The notes: a model not told the origin generated them from the sequence alone. Positions 1 through 11,945 are shown, numbered from the stretch's first letter. The stretch is DNA of 64,000 bases from Anastrepha obliqua (GCF_027943255.1 NC_072893.1:6634001-6698000), one strand, 5' to 3'. A program made the numbers and translations.

Positions 1-145
1 AAAATAGAAATAAAATTACTTTTGTTAAAATAAAACTACTACTCTTCAAAATAAGATTGAAATGAAATTATTTTTTTTTACAAATAAAATAGAAAAAAAA
101 AATACTTTTCTTCAAATAAGATTGGGATGAAATTATTTTTTTTTT
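1..145. repeat. A/T-rich tandem repeat at the left edge
   Basis: Two diverged units with a period near 57 bp can be read. The phrase cttcaaaataagattg near 53 recurs as cttcaaataagattggg near 110, each followed by atgaaatta and a long T run. The array runs off the left edge, so its size is unknown. No coding potential is seen. Confidence 0.4.
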
Positions 146-395
146 GTGTCATGTACCTAGTCATAATATTTTTTTTTTCTTAAACAAACTTACTAAGCGC
201 ACAAACTATTCAATAATAATTCTCTACAATACACCGAAATCAGCATTTTTATTTTATTCAGACGAAGAATCTTTTACTTTTTATATGTACGACACATGCG
301 TAAAATTTTCCCTTCAATTGATATTCTTTTATTGCGTACAGTAACTCAACAAAGTATTTCAATAAGTTAAATAAATGATGAAACTGTATTCAGCA

Positions 396-960
396 ATCTG
401 GACTGGAAGTTCGTGATATCGCAGAGGTATTTGCAACGGTATTTTCGTCTGACAATTTAAATGTGTACTTGAAATGCTTTTTGCAAAAATATGTAAAAAT
501 GTCAGACGGAGGTAACAAAAATAAATTCCGAAAAAAAAAAAAAAATTCAGGCAGACCGGAACTTCACGGATATTGTAGGATGACTTAGCAGCGGTATTTC
601 CGTCTGACGATTTAAATATACACTTAAAATAGTGCCCACTATAATATGTGAGAACGTCAGACGGAGGTAAAAAAAAAAAATTTTCGAAAAAAATTTACAA
701 ATTTGGGGTCGTCTGACACTACTTTTGCAGCGATCTAGATGTCTGACGATTTATATACAGCATTTGTGACCTTCAAACAGTAAGCCTACAAATTTTCAGC
801 CGGAGGTACGAACATTTTTTTAGCAACTTTTTTTTGCAACTTTAAGTTGTCTGACGTCTTTTTTGCAGGGGTTTTGAGCAAAATCCTTGCAAATGGCACT
901 GCTTCATGGTTCTCCCAACCACTTCTCAAAATTCTAGCCGGAGGTGTTATCGTAGTACCT
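396..960. repeat. Diverged tandem array with GTCTGAC dyads
   Basis: About four diverged units can be aligned on the motif GTCAGACGGAGGTA, at 501, 656, about 795 (as ttcagccggaggtac) and about 933 (as tctagccggaggtgt). Spacing is roughly 155, 139 and 138 bp. Each unit also carries the inverse motif CGTCTGACGATTTAAAT about 70 bp upstream, so a unit could fold into a hairpin with a GTCTGAC/GTCAGAC stem. A poly-A stretch follows the motif in the first units. No transposase or retroelement protein is visible. Confidence 0.6.
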
Positions 961-1303
961 CCGCGGCCGCCAGCTCTTAGTCTAGTATGTAAGCATACTT
1001 TCGCTACTTACCCTCTGGAAAAATTCTGCAATGTTAGACTAAATTTCAACTAGTAACATTTTGGTAAATGTCATTCGATTTGGTGTTGGTCATATCATCG
1101 TCGTAAGTGGGAGTTTAAGTATGAGGAAGGGGCTTTAGATTCAAACACAAGCACATAAACGCCGCTGGGTTCCCTGCTTTCATAAATTCACACGCATCTA
1201 CTAGTAGCAGATTGATAAAGCTATCTATAGAATATCATCTGAGTATCATTTGGCCAACACTCGATAAACTTGAAACATGGAACTTAGAAAAGATCTCAAA
1301 AGT

Positions 1304-1350
1304 TATTTTTATTTTATTTTATTTTATTTTATTTATTTTATTTTATTTAA
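1304..1350. repeat. (ATTTT)n microsatellite
   Basis: A pentanucleotide repeat, mostly attttattttattttatttt with one unit shortened. The flanks from 961 to 1654 hold nothing else that I recognise. Confidence 0.85.
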
Positions 1351-1654
1351 TATAAAGAATACTAACAAAGCACTAAATATTGGTTATCTGGAGCTTTAGA
1401 AATGTGAGAGAGGCAGGGTCTTTTGAGCAACGATTTGACGAATGCTCAGTACTACGAAAAAGTCGCTTCAGTCGAACCGTTTTCGAGAATCTGGAGAACT
1501 ATTATACTTTTTCCAGGCTTTGGACAATTTAAGCCTCTGGCATAGACTCGCTGGAAGGGCTGATTAAGATCGCAATGGTTTAAGAACATCTGGGGATAGA
1601 TGTGAGTAAATTTTCTACTTGCCAATAGGTTTCACTTTCATTTTGTTTTCACTC

Positions 1655-1978
1655 ATCGATGCCTTTGCAAAATCCTGAAAATCTTCTGCCCATACACAAT
1701 CGCGAATGCTGGTCTATGACGAAAAACTCAGCAAATCCAAATACTCCTTGAGATTTGCAGGAAAAAAAATGGGGTTGGATGAGCCACATCCTGCGTAGAC
1801 AATATAATGACTTCACAAGAGCCGCTATTGAGTGGACTCCCCATGGCAGCCATTTGGATTGTTGGACGACGGTTGGATTGAGAAACGTGTGTCGTGAATT
1901 TAAACTGGAATGAAGCAAAGAAGACTGGCGCAGAACAAATCTGAGTCGAAGGAGTTTTTGTGGCCCCTGGAACCATAG
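1655..1978 (+). pseudogene. Non-LTR retrotransposon RT C-terminus, relic
   Basis: Reading the plus strand with frame changes gives a block resembling the C-terminal end of RTE/BovB-like reverse transcriptases. It contains a degraded form of the LQ..L..I...NR phrase, then MGWMSHILRRQ (family form WGWIGHTLRK), then AAIEWTPHGS (family form ALDWNPQGSR), and it ends near a DWRRTN stretch. An in-frame stop and frame changes show it is not functional. The 5' part of the element (endonuclease and RT core) is absent, as is usual for 5'-truncated LINE insertions. The assignment rests on recalled family motifs, and the exact borders are uncertain by tens of bases. Confidence 0.6.
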
Positions 1979-4868
1979 TTATTAATAAAAAAAATAATGG
2001 CTTTCACAGAGTGCCGAGTGACCTTCTTTAATGAGCAGTACGTCAAATGTAACCTAACATACCCTGCCGCCTGCTACTGCTCTGACTGTGGAGATGGAAA
2101 TGAGATGAGGAATGCACACAAATATATACTAGAAAGGCAGCAGTTAAGAAGCTGTTCAGCTGTCCATCAGGGTGCATATGTGCTGCAGTTGATTGCGAGT
2201 TATGCAGTTTTCCAATTTTTTCACATTTTTTTATTACTAACCACACACATGAATCGCATGCGAGATGAAAAGCAAAACACTTTTAAAAATAAATGAAGAG
2301 CAAGCACATCCACTCGCATTGAAACGACGCAATGGAGAGAGTAAAATGTGAAAACTTGAAATTTAAGAAGTAAATGAAGGAGCAGCAGCATGCGAAGTAC
2401 TGCACACGTGGCAAAAAATCTGCTGCCTGTTTCAGACCCAATCAAGTTGTAATTTAAATTTGCTGAAATAGGTCGCAAAGTGAGTGAAATGTGAAAGAGC
2501 AAATCGAAAGACAAAAGGAGGGAAAAGAAATTTGTTAATCGAATTTCTGCTAATGGCAAGCATTTAAAAAATGATGAAGAACAAGAAAATTAAGATAACG
2601 AGAAGATGTTGAACGCATTTGAGCAAGTGGTGAGATGTGAATTTCCATTTAAACTGAATACGAGTAGTTGTTAGTGCGGGAAAAAATTGTGTAAAGTTTT
2701 CGATTTGGTCGATTTGCAGAAGAGATAATTGGAAAAGTTTTTGGTGTTACAACCAAAAATGTTGCGGCATTCGCATTTAAAACTTTCGAGAACCTCTAAA
2801 AGTAACAGAGAGCACGACAAACACACACACACTAACTAGCTTGCGGTGTAAGTACAAGTGTTCGGTGAAAGGAAGGAAAACAAGGACGCGAATAGTTGTG
2901 TTAAATGCTTGAAGGATAAGCAAAAGCAATCGTGAGTTGAGGTTGTGCTGCACGTGTTGCATGCCCCAGTGCGTTGTATGTAAAAAGTGTTGAATTAAAT
3001 GAAATCGAGCTACGCAGTTCATTGCAGCCTCACTCACGAAGTTCCAACTAATTAATTGTATGGCGAAGTTGAGGGCAGACAGGAAGCGCATTTCAATGAA
3101 GTGAGATGTTAATAAATATGTTGGATGTTGCAAGGAAGTACTTTGAAACAACTGTGAATAGCATTTAAATGTGCCCAAAAAATATGCTCTATTCAATTAA
3201 AAGGAATGCAAATGCCATTATATAATTTTCACTTTAGTAAACGAGCAGTTGACATGGAAATGAGTGCTTCCTCCCTTTTAGAACTCAACCACGACGGTTG
3301 GAGTCAGAAACAATTTTAAGTAGTCTGCAGTACCTGGCTACAGCATTTAAAGGTTCTTGGCCGCTATCTTTGATCCTAAAAAGATTACTTTCCGATAGAT
3401 GATGGGAAGGCTCTCCATGCTTCAGATACCTCTTTAGAGGTATAGAACTTTTTGTAAAAAAAAAAACAACCAAAAAACAAAAAACGAAAATGCGATTTAG
3501 TTGCCTGTAACGCCCACCATTAACAGCAAAAATGGTCTTGAATTTTAAAATAATATATTTATGTATCAATCAACAATGCCACTGTAAACCGTATCAAAGA
3601 GAACAATTTTCGGCACGCTATGGGCCTCCGGGAGCCTCATCACAAAACACCGATTTGACTCCCTATGTGCTCATTTACCGCTGGCTTCAAGGATGCAATT
3701 ACACCATCCATTAGCTCAAGACGTTTCTGGAAAGTGGACAGAGTTGTTGCGGATGAGTTTGCGTTCTTGGTCACATTCACTTCTACAGCGACGAATGGTG
3801 GTTCGGTACAAACAATCTGAGCTCCTATTGGATGAATATTACTCATAAGAGGAAACATATACTTACATATATAAAACCGTTAATCGCATTGCCCAAACGA
3901 GCGAGCGAACGTACCGTATGAGAACGACTATTTATTTTGTTCCTAGACCATTCGGTCACTCACTTGTTCAAGAGCAATTTGCGAAATGAAAAAAAAGCAT
4001 GCAACGAGTCAAAAGAGCCGAAAATAGCTGAAAAGAGAATTGAACTAAAAACCGAATAATCGCGATTTAAGCTCTCGACAGATGCACTCACTAGTGAACT
4101 GGACAAACCCTTAAGAAATGCTCTCAGTTTGACTATCTGAGTAGTCACAGCTTGCACATTGAGAAGAAGAATTGGCCACCCAAAGCGTAACTTATTTCAT
4201 TGATGTAAATTAAGCAATTTTGTTCGAAAATCCTAGAGAAGACAATTAGTTTAATAAACGTTTTTAATAATTTCTAGACACTCAGAGAATTTTCATCCTC
4301 TCATAGGGGAGTCTGAGAGCGGAACGGACAATAAAAAATGTGAAACGAAGAAAATGTGAATTTCAGCCAAACTTTTAACTGCATTTCGTGTTAGGAAGGA
4401 GTTGCATCCTAATTTAGGGGTGTTTTCCGCAATCTCAAGGCTATTAATTACCTTGAAATAAGGCCTGATGGATATAGAGCTAGGATTGACCTCGCAAACC
4501 GAGAACGAATTTTGACTAAGCAACAACAAAAACCCATATTTAATTTCCCGGTGAATATTCTAAGTTTGACATTGAACTGAGCTTCAATTTGATCCCACAA
4601 CGATAAATGGACAACGCATTCGGATTCAGCAAACTCAAAAACGTACATATAAACTTTTGAAATTTTTTCGGTGAGTATTCTAGGTTTCTCCATGAAAAAA
4701 ATAGTTTTTAAGTTTTTAGGTAATTAGAGGATGATGAAGGTGGAAATATGCCTACCTGCCGTTATGTATTATCATTGATTAGAACTACGATAAAAAAAAT
4801 GGCAAACCGAATTTGAATACATCATTTTTTTTGTTTTTAAAATTTTTCTGAAGAGAATGAGAAATATA
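1979..4868. other. No gene recognised, 2.9 kb
   Basis: Short open frames occur on both strands but none shows a family motif, codon bias or neighbouring signal. There is a short CA run near 2820. I see no RNA gene and no transposon end. It is probably ordinary intergenic or intronic sequence. Confidence 0.5.
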
Positions 4869-5478
4869 CAAAATTTACAAAAAGCGGAGAAGGGTCAGCC
4901 GGTGTAGGTAAACGCTGGACCCAAACCGTGGCAACAACGAGCACTACTCCGAGCGTTTATTACCCGCACAAACGTAGCGATTCCAGGACCGCAGCAACGT
5001 CACAAATTACCGCAAGGCAATACCAATTAATCCGACGCCGGAATTGATAGCACTTTATAGTACGCACAAGCTCTAGCCAGGAAACGGAAATAAGCGCCAA
5101 AAAGTAGCCTCCAAAAAACGCCAAAAAATTGGGACCAAAAAAACGCCCCAAACGGTAGGCACCAAGGAAATATAACGCCAAAAAGTAGGCACCAAAAATA
5201 TATTTCCTACAGGTTGCACCAATAAACAAGCGCCTAAAAGTAGGCAGTATTATTTCTCACTAGAAATTAGCAACCACACGGAAAAACTCAGCAAAAATAG
5301 CCTAAAGGGTATCTAATATATGTATAGCTATACCTTATACCTCTCTCTCCTTTTTCTCTACGTTATGTGTTTTTTCTCTCTCGCGGAACGAACATGCCCA
5401 AAACGTTGCATGGCCTTGAAATTTTACTCTCCATTCGTACTCGTCCATCGACGCCTAAGAAGTTTCACTTCAAAAATA
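4869..5478 (+). repeat. Dispersed repeat of unknown class, copy 1
   Basis: This block of about 610 bp is clearly homologous, in the same orientation, to 44786-45389. The shared landmarks, in order, are: aaaatttacaaaaa, a GC-richer block with ccaggaccgcagcaac and gatagcactttatagtacg, an internally repetitive stretch of variants of cgccaaaaagtaggcacc, a CT-rich stretch ctctctcctttttctctacg, and a reading frame starting MPKTLHGLEILLS at 5396. In this copy the frame stops 30 codons in. After gtttcactt the two copies diverge abruptly. I do not recognise the family. No inverted termini or target duplication were found, so it may be an internal part of a larger element. Confidence 0.7.
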
Positions 5479-7225
5479 AAAACTGAAATTCGGGCCCATT
5501 TAAAACCAAAAAATTATCAAAATCGGTCGAAAATTGGATCCTGTAGCCATTTTGGTCCAAAAATTCCCACTGTGCGATGGGCAGATCATAGATATTTTGG
5601 AGTGGCAAAAGTTTTTTCAGTTTTCATTAAATGTGACTGTAATTTCCCATAAACACCTACAGGGTCAAGATAATGTGGGTTTCGAGCTCTTTTAGAGATT
5701 GGAAACTAGAAAGAAATAGAAAGAGGGGGAAAGAGAGGAAATAGCTTTAACGAGCGTCTGTAATTCGTTAAACCCTTTGAAGACGAGGTAAAGTAAAAAT
5801 TAAAAGAAGGAGGAAGAGAGAAAGTTGAGAGAGAAAAGAAGAGCAAACAGCAAAGAGCAAAGAGAGGGGTAGAGTGGGGAGCGAATAGCCTTCACAAGGT
5901 TTCAAGCGCCTTTTAACCTCTTGCGGACTACAAACAAAGAGTGACAGAAAGAGAAAGCAAGTGAGTGAGCGGACAAGCAGAAGGAAAACGAAACTTCGTA
6001 AACAGATTTGCTGTGCCATGAACGCTACGCATTCACGCGTGAAGTGAAAATATATGGAAATAAATATAATTTATTCCAATACGATTTTATTTCATAATTT
6101 CCGTAAACAAAATAAAAACAAATCAATAAAGCATACAAAAGGAAGTGAAAGACATTTACATCTCCAAAAGAGCAAACTCAACTTTAATGGGAATATTTTT
6201 CTAAAGTCCCAACACAATGTTCCAGTCGATGAATCTTAACTCCCACAGAGGAGATCTGTTTGCCACAGACGCCCGAAAGTCTAAAATGGCGGAAACTTAC
6301 AATTTTAATATATACGAAAAACTTTATTAATTTACATTTCATTTGCTCGCAGACAAGTCACTCGAACAAATGTTAATAATGCAACTCTTCACCAAAGCAC
6401 ACAAATCCACACCCACACCCACATACGCGTCGTGCAGTTGCGCTGGTGTTCAGCTAATGTTCAACTTCCGCCCTTAGTGACAAGCGAACTACTGCAGTAG
6501 CTTAAATGTAGGCGCATTGGGCATACGACGGTTGGGTTAGAGAAGAAAGGGAGGCAAGATCCTGCCCAGCGACGCATACGAACTATGTAGGTACTTAGCT
6601 TTTACTAAATGCATGAATAATAGAGGCGAATGCTAGTTGCTTGCGAGTTTCATTCAAAAAATCACTTCGAGGAAAATTACGAAGAAGGGGAATTAGATAG
6701 AGTAGTAAGTGGGCGTGGATTGAAGAAGAAGACTTAGAAGAACATAGCGTTTGGATTAGCATTTTGAATGATGGTAGGTTGTGCCGATTGTGCAACGTTA
6801 GCGAACCCGCTATTATTATGCAAACAATGAAGGCACATAAGACATATTCACCCACACGCAAGCACACAACCTTATAATAAGTGCACTTGCGGCTGTACGA
6901 AATCGATGCGAATATCAGCAGCCGCCGTTGTTGTGTCTTACACTCGTACAAAGATGGCAAGTCTTAGGCTCGAGCCACCTCATGGCAGGTAGAGAGAACC
7001 TTCTGAGTGGATTTGTGCCGTAAAAGAGCTTCTCAAAGGCCCAGCTGCTGTTCGGGAGTGACAGAATTATGTAGTTCCATTAGAAAAATTAAAGAGATCT
7101 CCAATTCTTACTTCCTAGATTTCACAATTTCAAAGAAGCCTTCTTTTCCCTACTACTGAACTCTATCTTTTGGTTTAGTTAGACGTAGGTGATTAAAATT
7201 ATTATTTAGCATTCATTTTAAGGAA
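5479..7225. other. No gene; purine-rich stretch at 5690-5990
   Basis: Between 5690 and 5990 the plus strand is strongly purine-rich (gaaagagg, gagagaaag). It contains two diverged direct copies of a phrase of the form aatagc-tt-acgagcgtctg...cttttaacc about 148 bp apart. GAGA-type runs can bind GAGA factor in flies, but nothing here proves a promoter. The rest of the interval shows no gene, RNA or transposon end that I recognise. Confidence 0.45.
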
Positions 7226-7990
7226 GCAGTGGATTTGTTTCTTACTTCTGTAGTCAATGTGAAGGACGTAAATATCAACTCAAACAGCCAAGCAAAAATT
7301 AGTGCCTTGGGCTCGTTGCTTGTGCGTTCGAAATTACTAGGGGAATGCCTGACTCCTCTTTCTCGACTGCATCCGAATACTTCAATATTTGGTTTATTTG
7401 GTTTCCCGGTTACAGCGGGATGAGCTGGTCAGACAGGGCACTCCGGACACAGTTTCATCGCAAAACGAGAGCATTGTGGTTTCCTTACGAACCTGTGGTC
7501 TACTCCTGGAAAAATGGGCTTCGTTTCAACTTAGCGAGCGTTCGGTTAGAACGCCAACGTGCGAAGTTGCGATATCCTTCTGGCCACGGATAGATTGGGG
7601 GCGCTCCAGGGAAATTCTACGGCTAAAAAAGTCGCAGCTCTCGAATTCGGTAGGTAGCTTTACCGGACACTGCCCGCTAGGTGTCCATGCGGTGAGGCTT
7701 GGGATTGCTTCAAGCGCTTTCTGCAGAAACTGTCTGGGGGATGTGGTGGAACCATCTCAGCACCTTCCTCGAAGCTTTTCTGCTCTTGTAGGGCAAACAT
7801 TTAGACATCTGGGCTCTCACTTGCTACAACTGTGAATAATTCGGGTTTGAGTATCACACACCTGGTGAATTTCATCAGTAACTTGAAGCAGTTGATACAA
7901 ACGTAATTATCCACTGTTCGTTGTCGTCCTCTAATTCAAAGCACCTTTTTCCTTTTTCCAACTCTTTGGTTATTTTCTTTCTATTTTTCC
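7226..7990 (+). pseudogene. I-like LINE: RNase H and Cys knuckle, relic
   Basis: Several plus-strand frames read together give the C-terminal part of an RNase H-bearing non-LTR retrotransposon ORF2. First comes an RNase H segment (NSNSQAKISALGSLLVRSK, with a degraded WVPGHSG-like motif and then DELVRQGT). Next is a linker with a WPRIDWGRSREIL block, then GSFTGHCPLGVHAVRLGI and a Cys motif CRNC..., followed by EPSQH, where active relatives have a C-x2-C...H...C knuckle. The catalytic aspartate motif of RNase H is damaged (NSNS for SDS) and at least two frameshifts are present. The copy at 8946 and the insertion at 33338 belong to the same or a close family. It is 5'-truncated and its end near 7990 is approximate. 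Confidence 0.7.
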
Positions 7991-8180
7991 CCTCCGCTTC
8001 TCTGTATGGTATTACAACGGAATAATTTCGATTCTTTGTCCAAGTGGGCCCATCGCATGGGTAGTCTAGTTTTAGTCAGTCCGATATCATGTTTTCTTGA
8101 CTTCTTGAAATAAAAAAATGAGAAAAACACAGAATTCAAAAGAAAAAATAGAGCAAAATAAAAAAAAATCAAATGATAAA

Positions 8181-8945
8181 AAAATGTTTAAACATTTTCA
8201 ACCAAATTTACAGAAAAGTGGAACAAATTCAGTTAAATCGGAAAAACAATAGAAAATAATTAAAAAAAATAACAGCAAAAAAATAAAAAATGTTGGTTTA
8301 AAAAGAAAACAAATTTTAAATAAAAAAAAAATACAAAATTCAAAACATTAAAAATTAAAAATAAAAAAAGAAATACAAAAAATGTTAACATTTTCTACCG
8401 AATTTACAGAAAAGTCGGACAAAGTCAGCCAATTCTGAAAAACAAAAATTTACAAAATGTGGTATTTGTAAATTTAAAAAAATAAGAAAAAAAATTAAAG
8501 AAACCAATATTTTCAACCAAATTTAAAGAAGAGTGGAAAAAATGCAGTCAATTCGAAAAAAAATTTTTTTTAAATATCAAAAAAATGTTGGTTTGAAAAA
8601 ACAATTTAAAAAAATTTTAAATAAAAAACAAAATTCAAAAAATTAAAAGAAAAATACAAAAATTAAAACAAATATTAACATTTTCTACCAAATTTACAGA
8701 AAAGTGGACAAATTCAGCCAATTCTGAAAAAAATTAAAAAAAAAACAATTTTACAAAATTTTGTTATTGTAAAATAAGAAAGATAAGAAAAAATTAAAGA
8801 AACAAACAATACAAAATTCAAAAACTAACAAAAAAAAATTTATTTTAAAATAAAGCAAAAATAAAAAAAAATACAAAAACAAAAAAAAATTGTAAGCATT
8901 TTCTACCAAATTTACAAAAAACTAGCACAAACTCAATCAATTCTG
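8181..8945. repeat. A-rich degenerate tandem array
   Basis: The phrase ttttcaaccaaatttacag followed by aaaagtgg.acaaattcag recurs with variation near 8193, 8389, 8508, 8679 and 8897. Runs of A and aaaaat separate the copies. Spacing is irregular (about 120-220 bp), so the array is old or has suffered indels in its A runs. No reading frame survives. Confidence 0.65.
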
Positions 8946-9500
8946 CCCAATATGTGGGAATCCCTTTATCCTCACGCAAGCTCCGGATCAGGCCGGTATA
9001 CATCACGGAAGCTAACAGTAAGTGGAAGACGAATTCCACTTGTGAGATATCTAGATAGGTTTGGCCCAGAAGGAATGAGCACAGAATTACGCCCCTCATC
9101 CACCGGCCTTCTATTAGTACGGTGGTTGGAATCATCCTTGCGCACTGCCTATTGCAAACTCATGAGACACGTATGAGGTTTTCCTCAAATGACTGCTGCC
9201 GCAGCTGTAGAAACGAGAAGAAGGTGGCGAAATGTTGAATATTTTATGTGCTACTGTCCTGCTTATGCCAGAACGCGATACCGACGCCAAAACTCTCACT
9301 GCTTTGCATGTCTAGCAGATTTGAAATCGGCAGCCATTCATACTAATTTATCATTTATCCGAGAGACGAACTGGTTTCCCCACATTTGGGGGTGGTAGTA
9401 ACCCAATGAGCCTCCAGGCCCTCGCTATCCCTTTTTGTAGAGTGGCAGCATTGTAACCGAACTTAAATCCAAGAAACCTGCCTAACCTGCATCTACTAGT
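8946..9500 (+). pseudogene. I-like LINE 3' end, relic
   Basis: The plus strand encodes, over frame changes, a CEISR...WPRRNEH block, then GIILAHCLLQTHETRMRF (family form GVLTGHC.LGTHA.RLG), then a Cys-rich motif DCCRSCRNEKK. In the next frame it reads EYFMCYCPAYARTRYRR, the typical C-terminal knuckle of RNase H-bearing LINEs. The knuckle is split by a frameshift. The end near 9500 carries cctgcctaacc, a weak echo of the AACCT-type 3' tail seen at 33338. It lies in the same orientation as the copy at 7226 and may be a second, overlapping insertion of the same family. Confidence 0.7.
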
Positions 9501-10885
9501 GGCGCAACATCAACACTCATCACACAAATTGGAGGGGCACCTTGGCCTAAGCAGCTTTCAAGTATGTGCCAGGCAGTCTATGTATGCCAATGTAGTAGGC
9601 CGCTGTTTCACCTTTTGTCTGATATACAAATACAAATATTGTTGCACATGTCACGTTGCACATTGCACTTAAGCCAAGTTGGCAGTTGGCAGCAGTTTAA
9701 GTCAATTTTCAAGTCGCCCTCCAAGGCAAAATGCTACATAAGGTAAAATTCCTAAAATTATGCAACGCTTTTGCCTTCACCCCCTAACCCATTACCTAAA
9801 TCTTTTGCATGCAAAGCAAAGCCAACACTACACACACACACACATACCCGTGCGAGTACATAAATAAACAGCTTGTGATTTCCGAGCGCATACCAAAGGT
9901 AAAAAGTGAGTGCACGAGGCAGCCAGCAAACAGCCGGGAAACCTTAACGGTGGTGGCACCCACTGAGAGCCAGCCAGCCAATATGGCATGACTGCTGACA
10001 CAGAGGCAGCAACCAGAAGGTGAATGCGCTTTTTGACCTAGTGTGGCACGTACAAACACATAAAAGTCAAACATACGTACACACTCAATGAGCGCAGGAG
10101 GGCAATTGCACTCTGCCACTTTGCCTTGGCACGATGGCAAACGTTGGCTGCCACTTGCAACGTACAAATATGCATGCAACATACCACATACAGGTTTACG
10201 CTCGATTTGCCGCAAAACGTTCACTGCAGAAAGACGCTCTTAGGCGTGGCTAACGTGAACGCTTCTGTTGCTACATGTTTCCGCTTTGTGGTGTGGCACT
10301 CACGTGTGTGGCATGCAATTGCAGGCCAGACATGTTTTTTTGTGTTTTTTGCAAATTGGGGCAATGTTGCATTTGCACTTTTGTTGCACTACGCTAAAAT
10401 ACCACTCCAGGCTGCGTTTCACATGGTTTTAATTACTCCTGCTGCTCGTGCTTAGAAAGGTGTATCCGCCTGCCAGGTATGCAATATTCTACATTCCGCT
10501 GCTTGCAACGTTACGAAGCTGTTGCTTGCGCACTGCAAGCGAATCTTAATGAATATCTCATCAACCTGCTGTGCTTTGTGAGCGACTCTTAAATAGACAG
10601 CTGGAGAATTTTTATTTTTCTTTAATTCTTTATTTTCAAGGAACTTCCTCATTTTACAGAATGCTTTAGAAGAGGCAGATGGGCTTTAAATAATAAATTT
10701 TTCGAAATTAAAATGATCATGAAAGTTGTTAATGAAGAGCTGCTCCTTCAATTTGTATTGTGGAACTTCTCATTGGCACACAATTATTTGTTTTTTAAAT
10801 CCATTTCTTCATTGCGATCTGTTTGTTAAACATTACTCACATATTTTTAAACCATTTAAGAGAAAAAACATTTATGGAGTACACC
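9501..10885. other. No gene recognised, 1.4 kb
   Basis: The sequence is mixed and less A/T-rich, with a CA run at about 9829-9843. Open frames of up to 142 codons on the minus strand show no known motif and overlap frames on the other strand. No transposon end is seen. It is likely unique host non-coding DNA. Confidence 0.45.
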
Positions 10886-10889
10886 CAGT

Positions 10890-11478
10890 GGTGTAACCAT
10901 CTACTTATTTTATGATCCATAATTATTTAGACTAATTTATTATCAAATGAGGTCTGTTGTAGACTTTCTTTGGAGTCTGGTGAAGTTTTTGAGATTCCTG
11001 TGACAAGAGGGTTTGAGTGCGATTGTAGTCGAGTTGTGCGATGTGTTTCTTATTTCTGCGTTATTGTGGGTACCAAGACATCAGGATGAGTTTGTGCATT
11101 TGTGATATAATGAGGGACTTTTGAGATCATTCTGAGGGTTTTCGACTGGAATCTTTGAAGTATTTGGATGTTGCAGTTAGCTGCAGTTAGCTGCAGTTCT
11201 CCATAGTTACATGCCATTTGTCCATACCGGTTTCAAGATAGCTGAGTAGAGTGAGAGCTTTCGAGAGAAACATGAGAATTTCGATGTATTAACCAATACA
11301 GACGCCCGAGTTTTATTCCTACAGCCATCCATTTGGTTAAAATATGAGTTCTCCATGAGAGTTTGCTCTCAAGATGCCTGCCGAGATATTTTGTGACGTT
11401 GGTTTGAGGGATGATTATATTATTCAGCTTAACGGGCGGTAAAGTTATTCGATTTAGTGTAAAAGTTACTTGGAAAGA
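10890..11478 (-). pseudogene. Jockey-like LINE RT C-terminus (3' half)
   Basis: Read on the minus strand from 11478 downward, the frame gives VTFTLNRITLPPVKLNN, then TKYLGRHLESKLSWRTHI, LGRLYWLI, and NIQILQRFQSKTLRMI. This is the classic order at the end of the Jockey-clade reverse transcriptase (VTFT...YLG..LD..LTW..HI...RFQSK.LR.I). Stops and frame changes occur throughout. It continues the RT fragment at 11946-12500, from which a different LINE fragment (11479-11945) now separates it. The short 3' end near 10890 has no clear poly-A tail. Confidence 0.7.
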
Positions 11479-11945
11479 TTTTATTTATTTATTTATTTAA
11501 CCAACAAACCACTGACTATTACCTAGTTAGATTCAAATTAAGACCTTGTGACAAGAGTAATACTCTAAAAGTAATCTTCGAGTAAGAGAAATCAAAGACT
11601 AAGGAAGAAGAATAAGCATTAAATTGAGCTGGCGTCTTTCGAAAAGGAACATTCATTCCATAAACAGTTTTAGCAATACCCACAAAAAACAATTTATTTC
11701 AACGGAAAAAACGTGAGGGAGCATTAAAATGAATTTTATTGAGCAGATACGGACGATCTATTGAGCCCGCACAAATGTCAAAGACAAAACACATCGACAA
11801 CACAACAAACCTTGACTCTAAGGACATTCGATTTATTAATAAGCAACGAGGCCGATGAGACGGAATGGGATCAACGAACTGCATCGAGCGCAAAGCAAAA
11901 TGCACGAAAGCTCTCTGAACAAATTTTAATCTATTCATATATGGA
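11479..11945 (-). pseudogene. CR1-like LINE 3' end inserted in a Jockey copy
   Basis: The minus strand has a continuous frame of 79 codons (11699-11938): KFVQRAFVHFALRS...LESRFVVLSMCFVFDICAGSIDRPYLL and then INFNAPSR-like IHFNAPSRFFR. After a stop it goes on with FVGIAKTVYGMNVPF. The pattern VQR.F...(L)ESRR...F...GSID.P.LL...F..P.R is the usual C-terminus of CR1-type and related LINEs. A short (AAAT)n tract on the minus strand (plus-strand tttatttatttatttaa, about 11483-11502) follows as a tail, which also suits that group. On both sides the flanking sequence reads as one Jockey-like RT, so this fragment lies inside it. Confidence 0.65.

Noticed and set aside
4960..5229. Minus-strand frames FLALYFLGAY... 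in both copies of the dispersed repeat
   Set aside because: They look conserved and hydrophobic, but the similarity follows from the tandem cgccaaaaagtaggcacc units. Frame and length differ between copies, and the plus-strand MPKTLHG frame is a better candidate.
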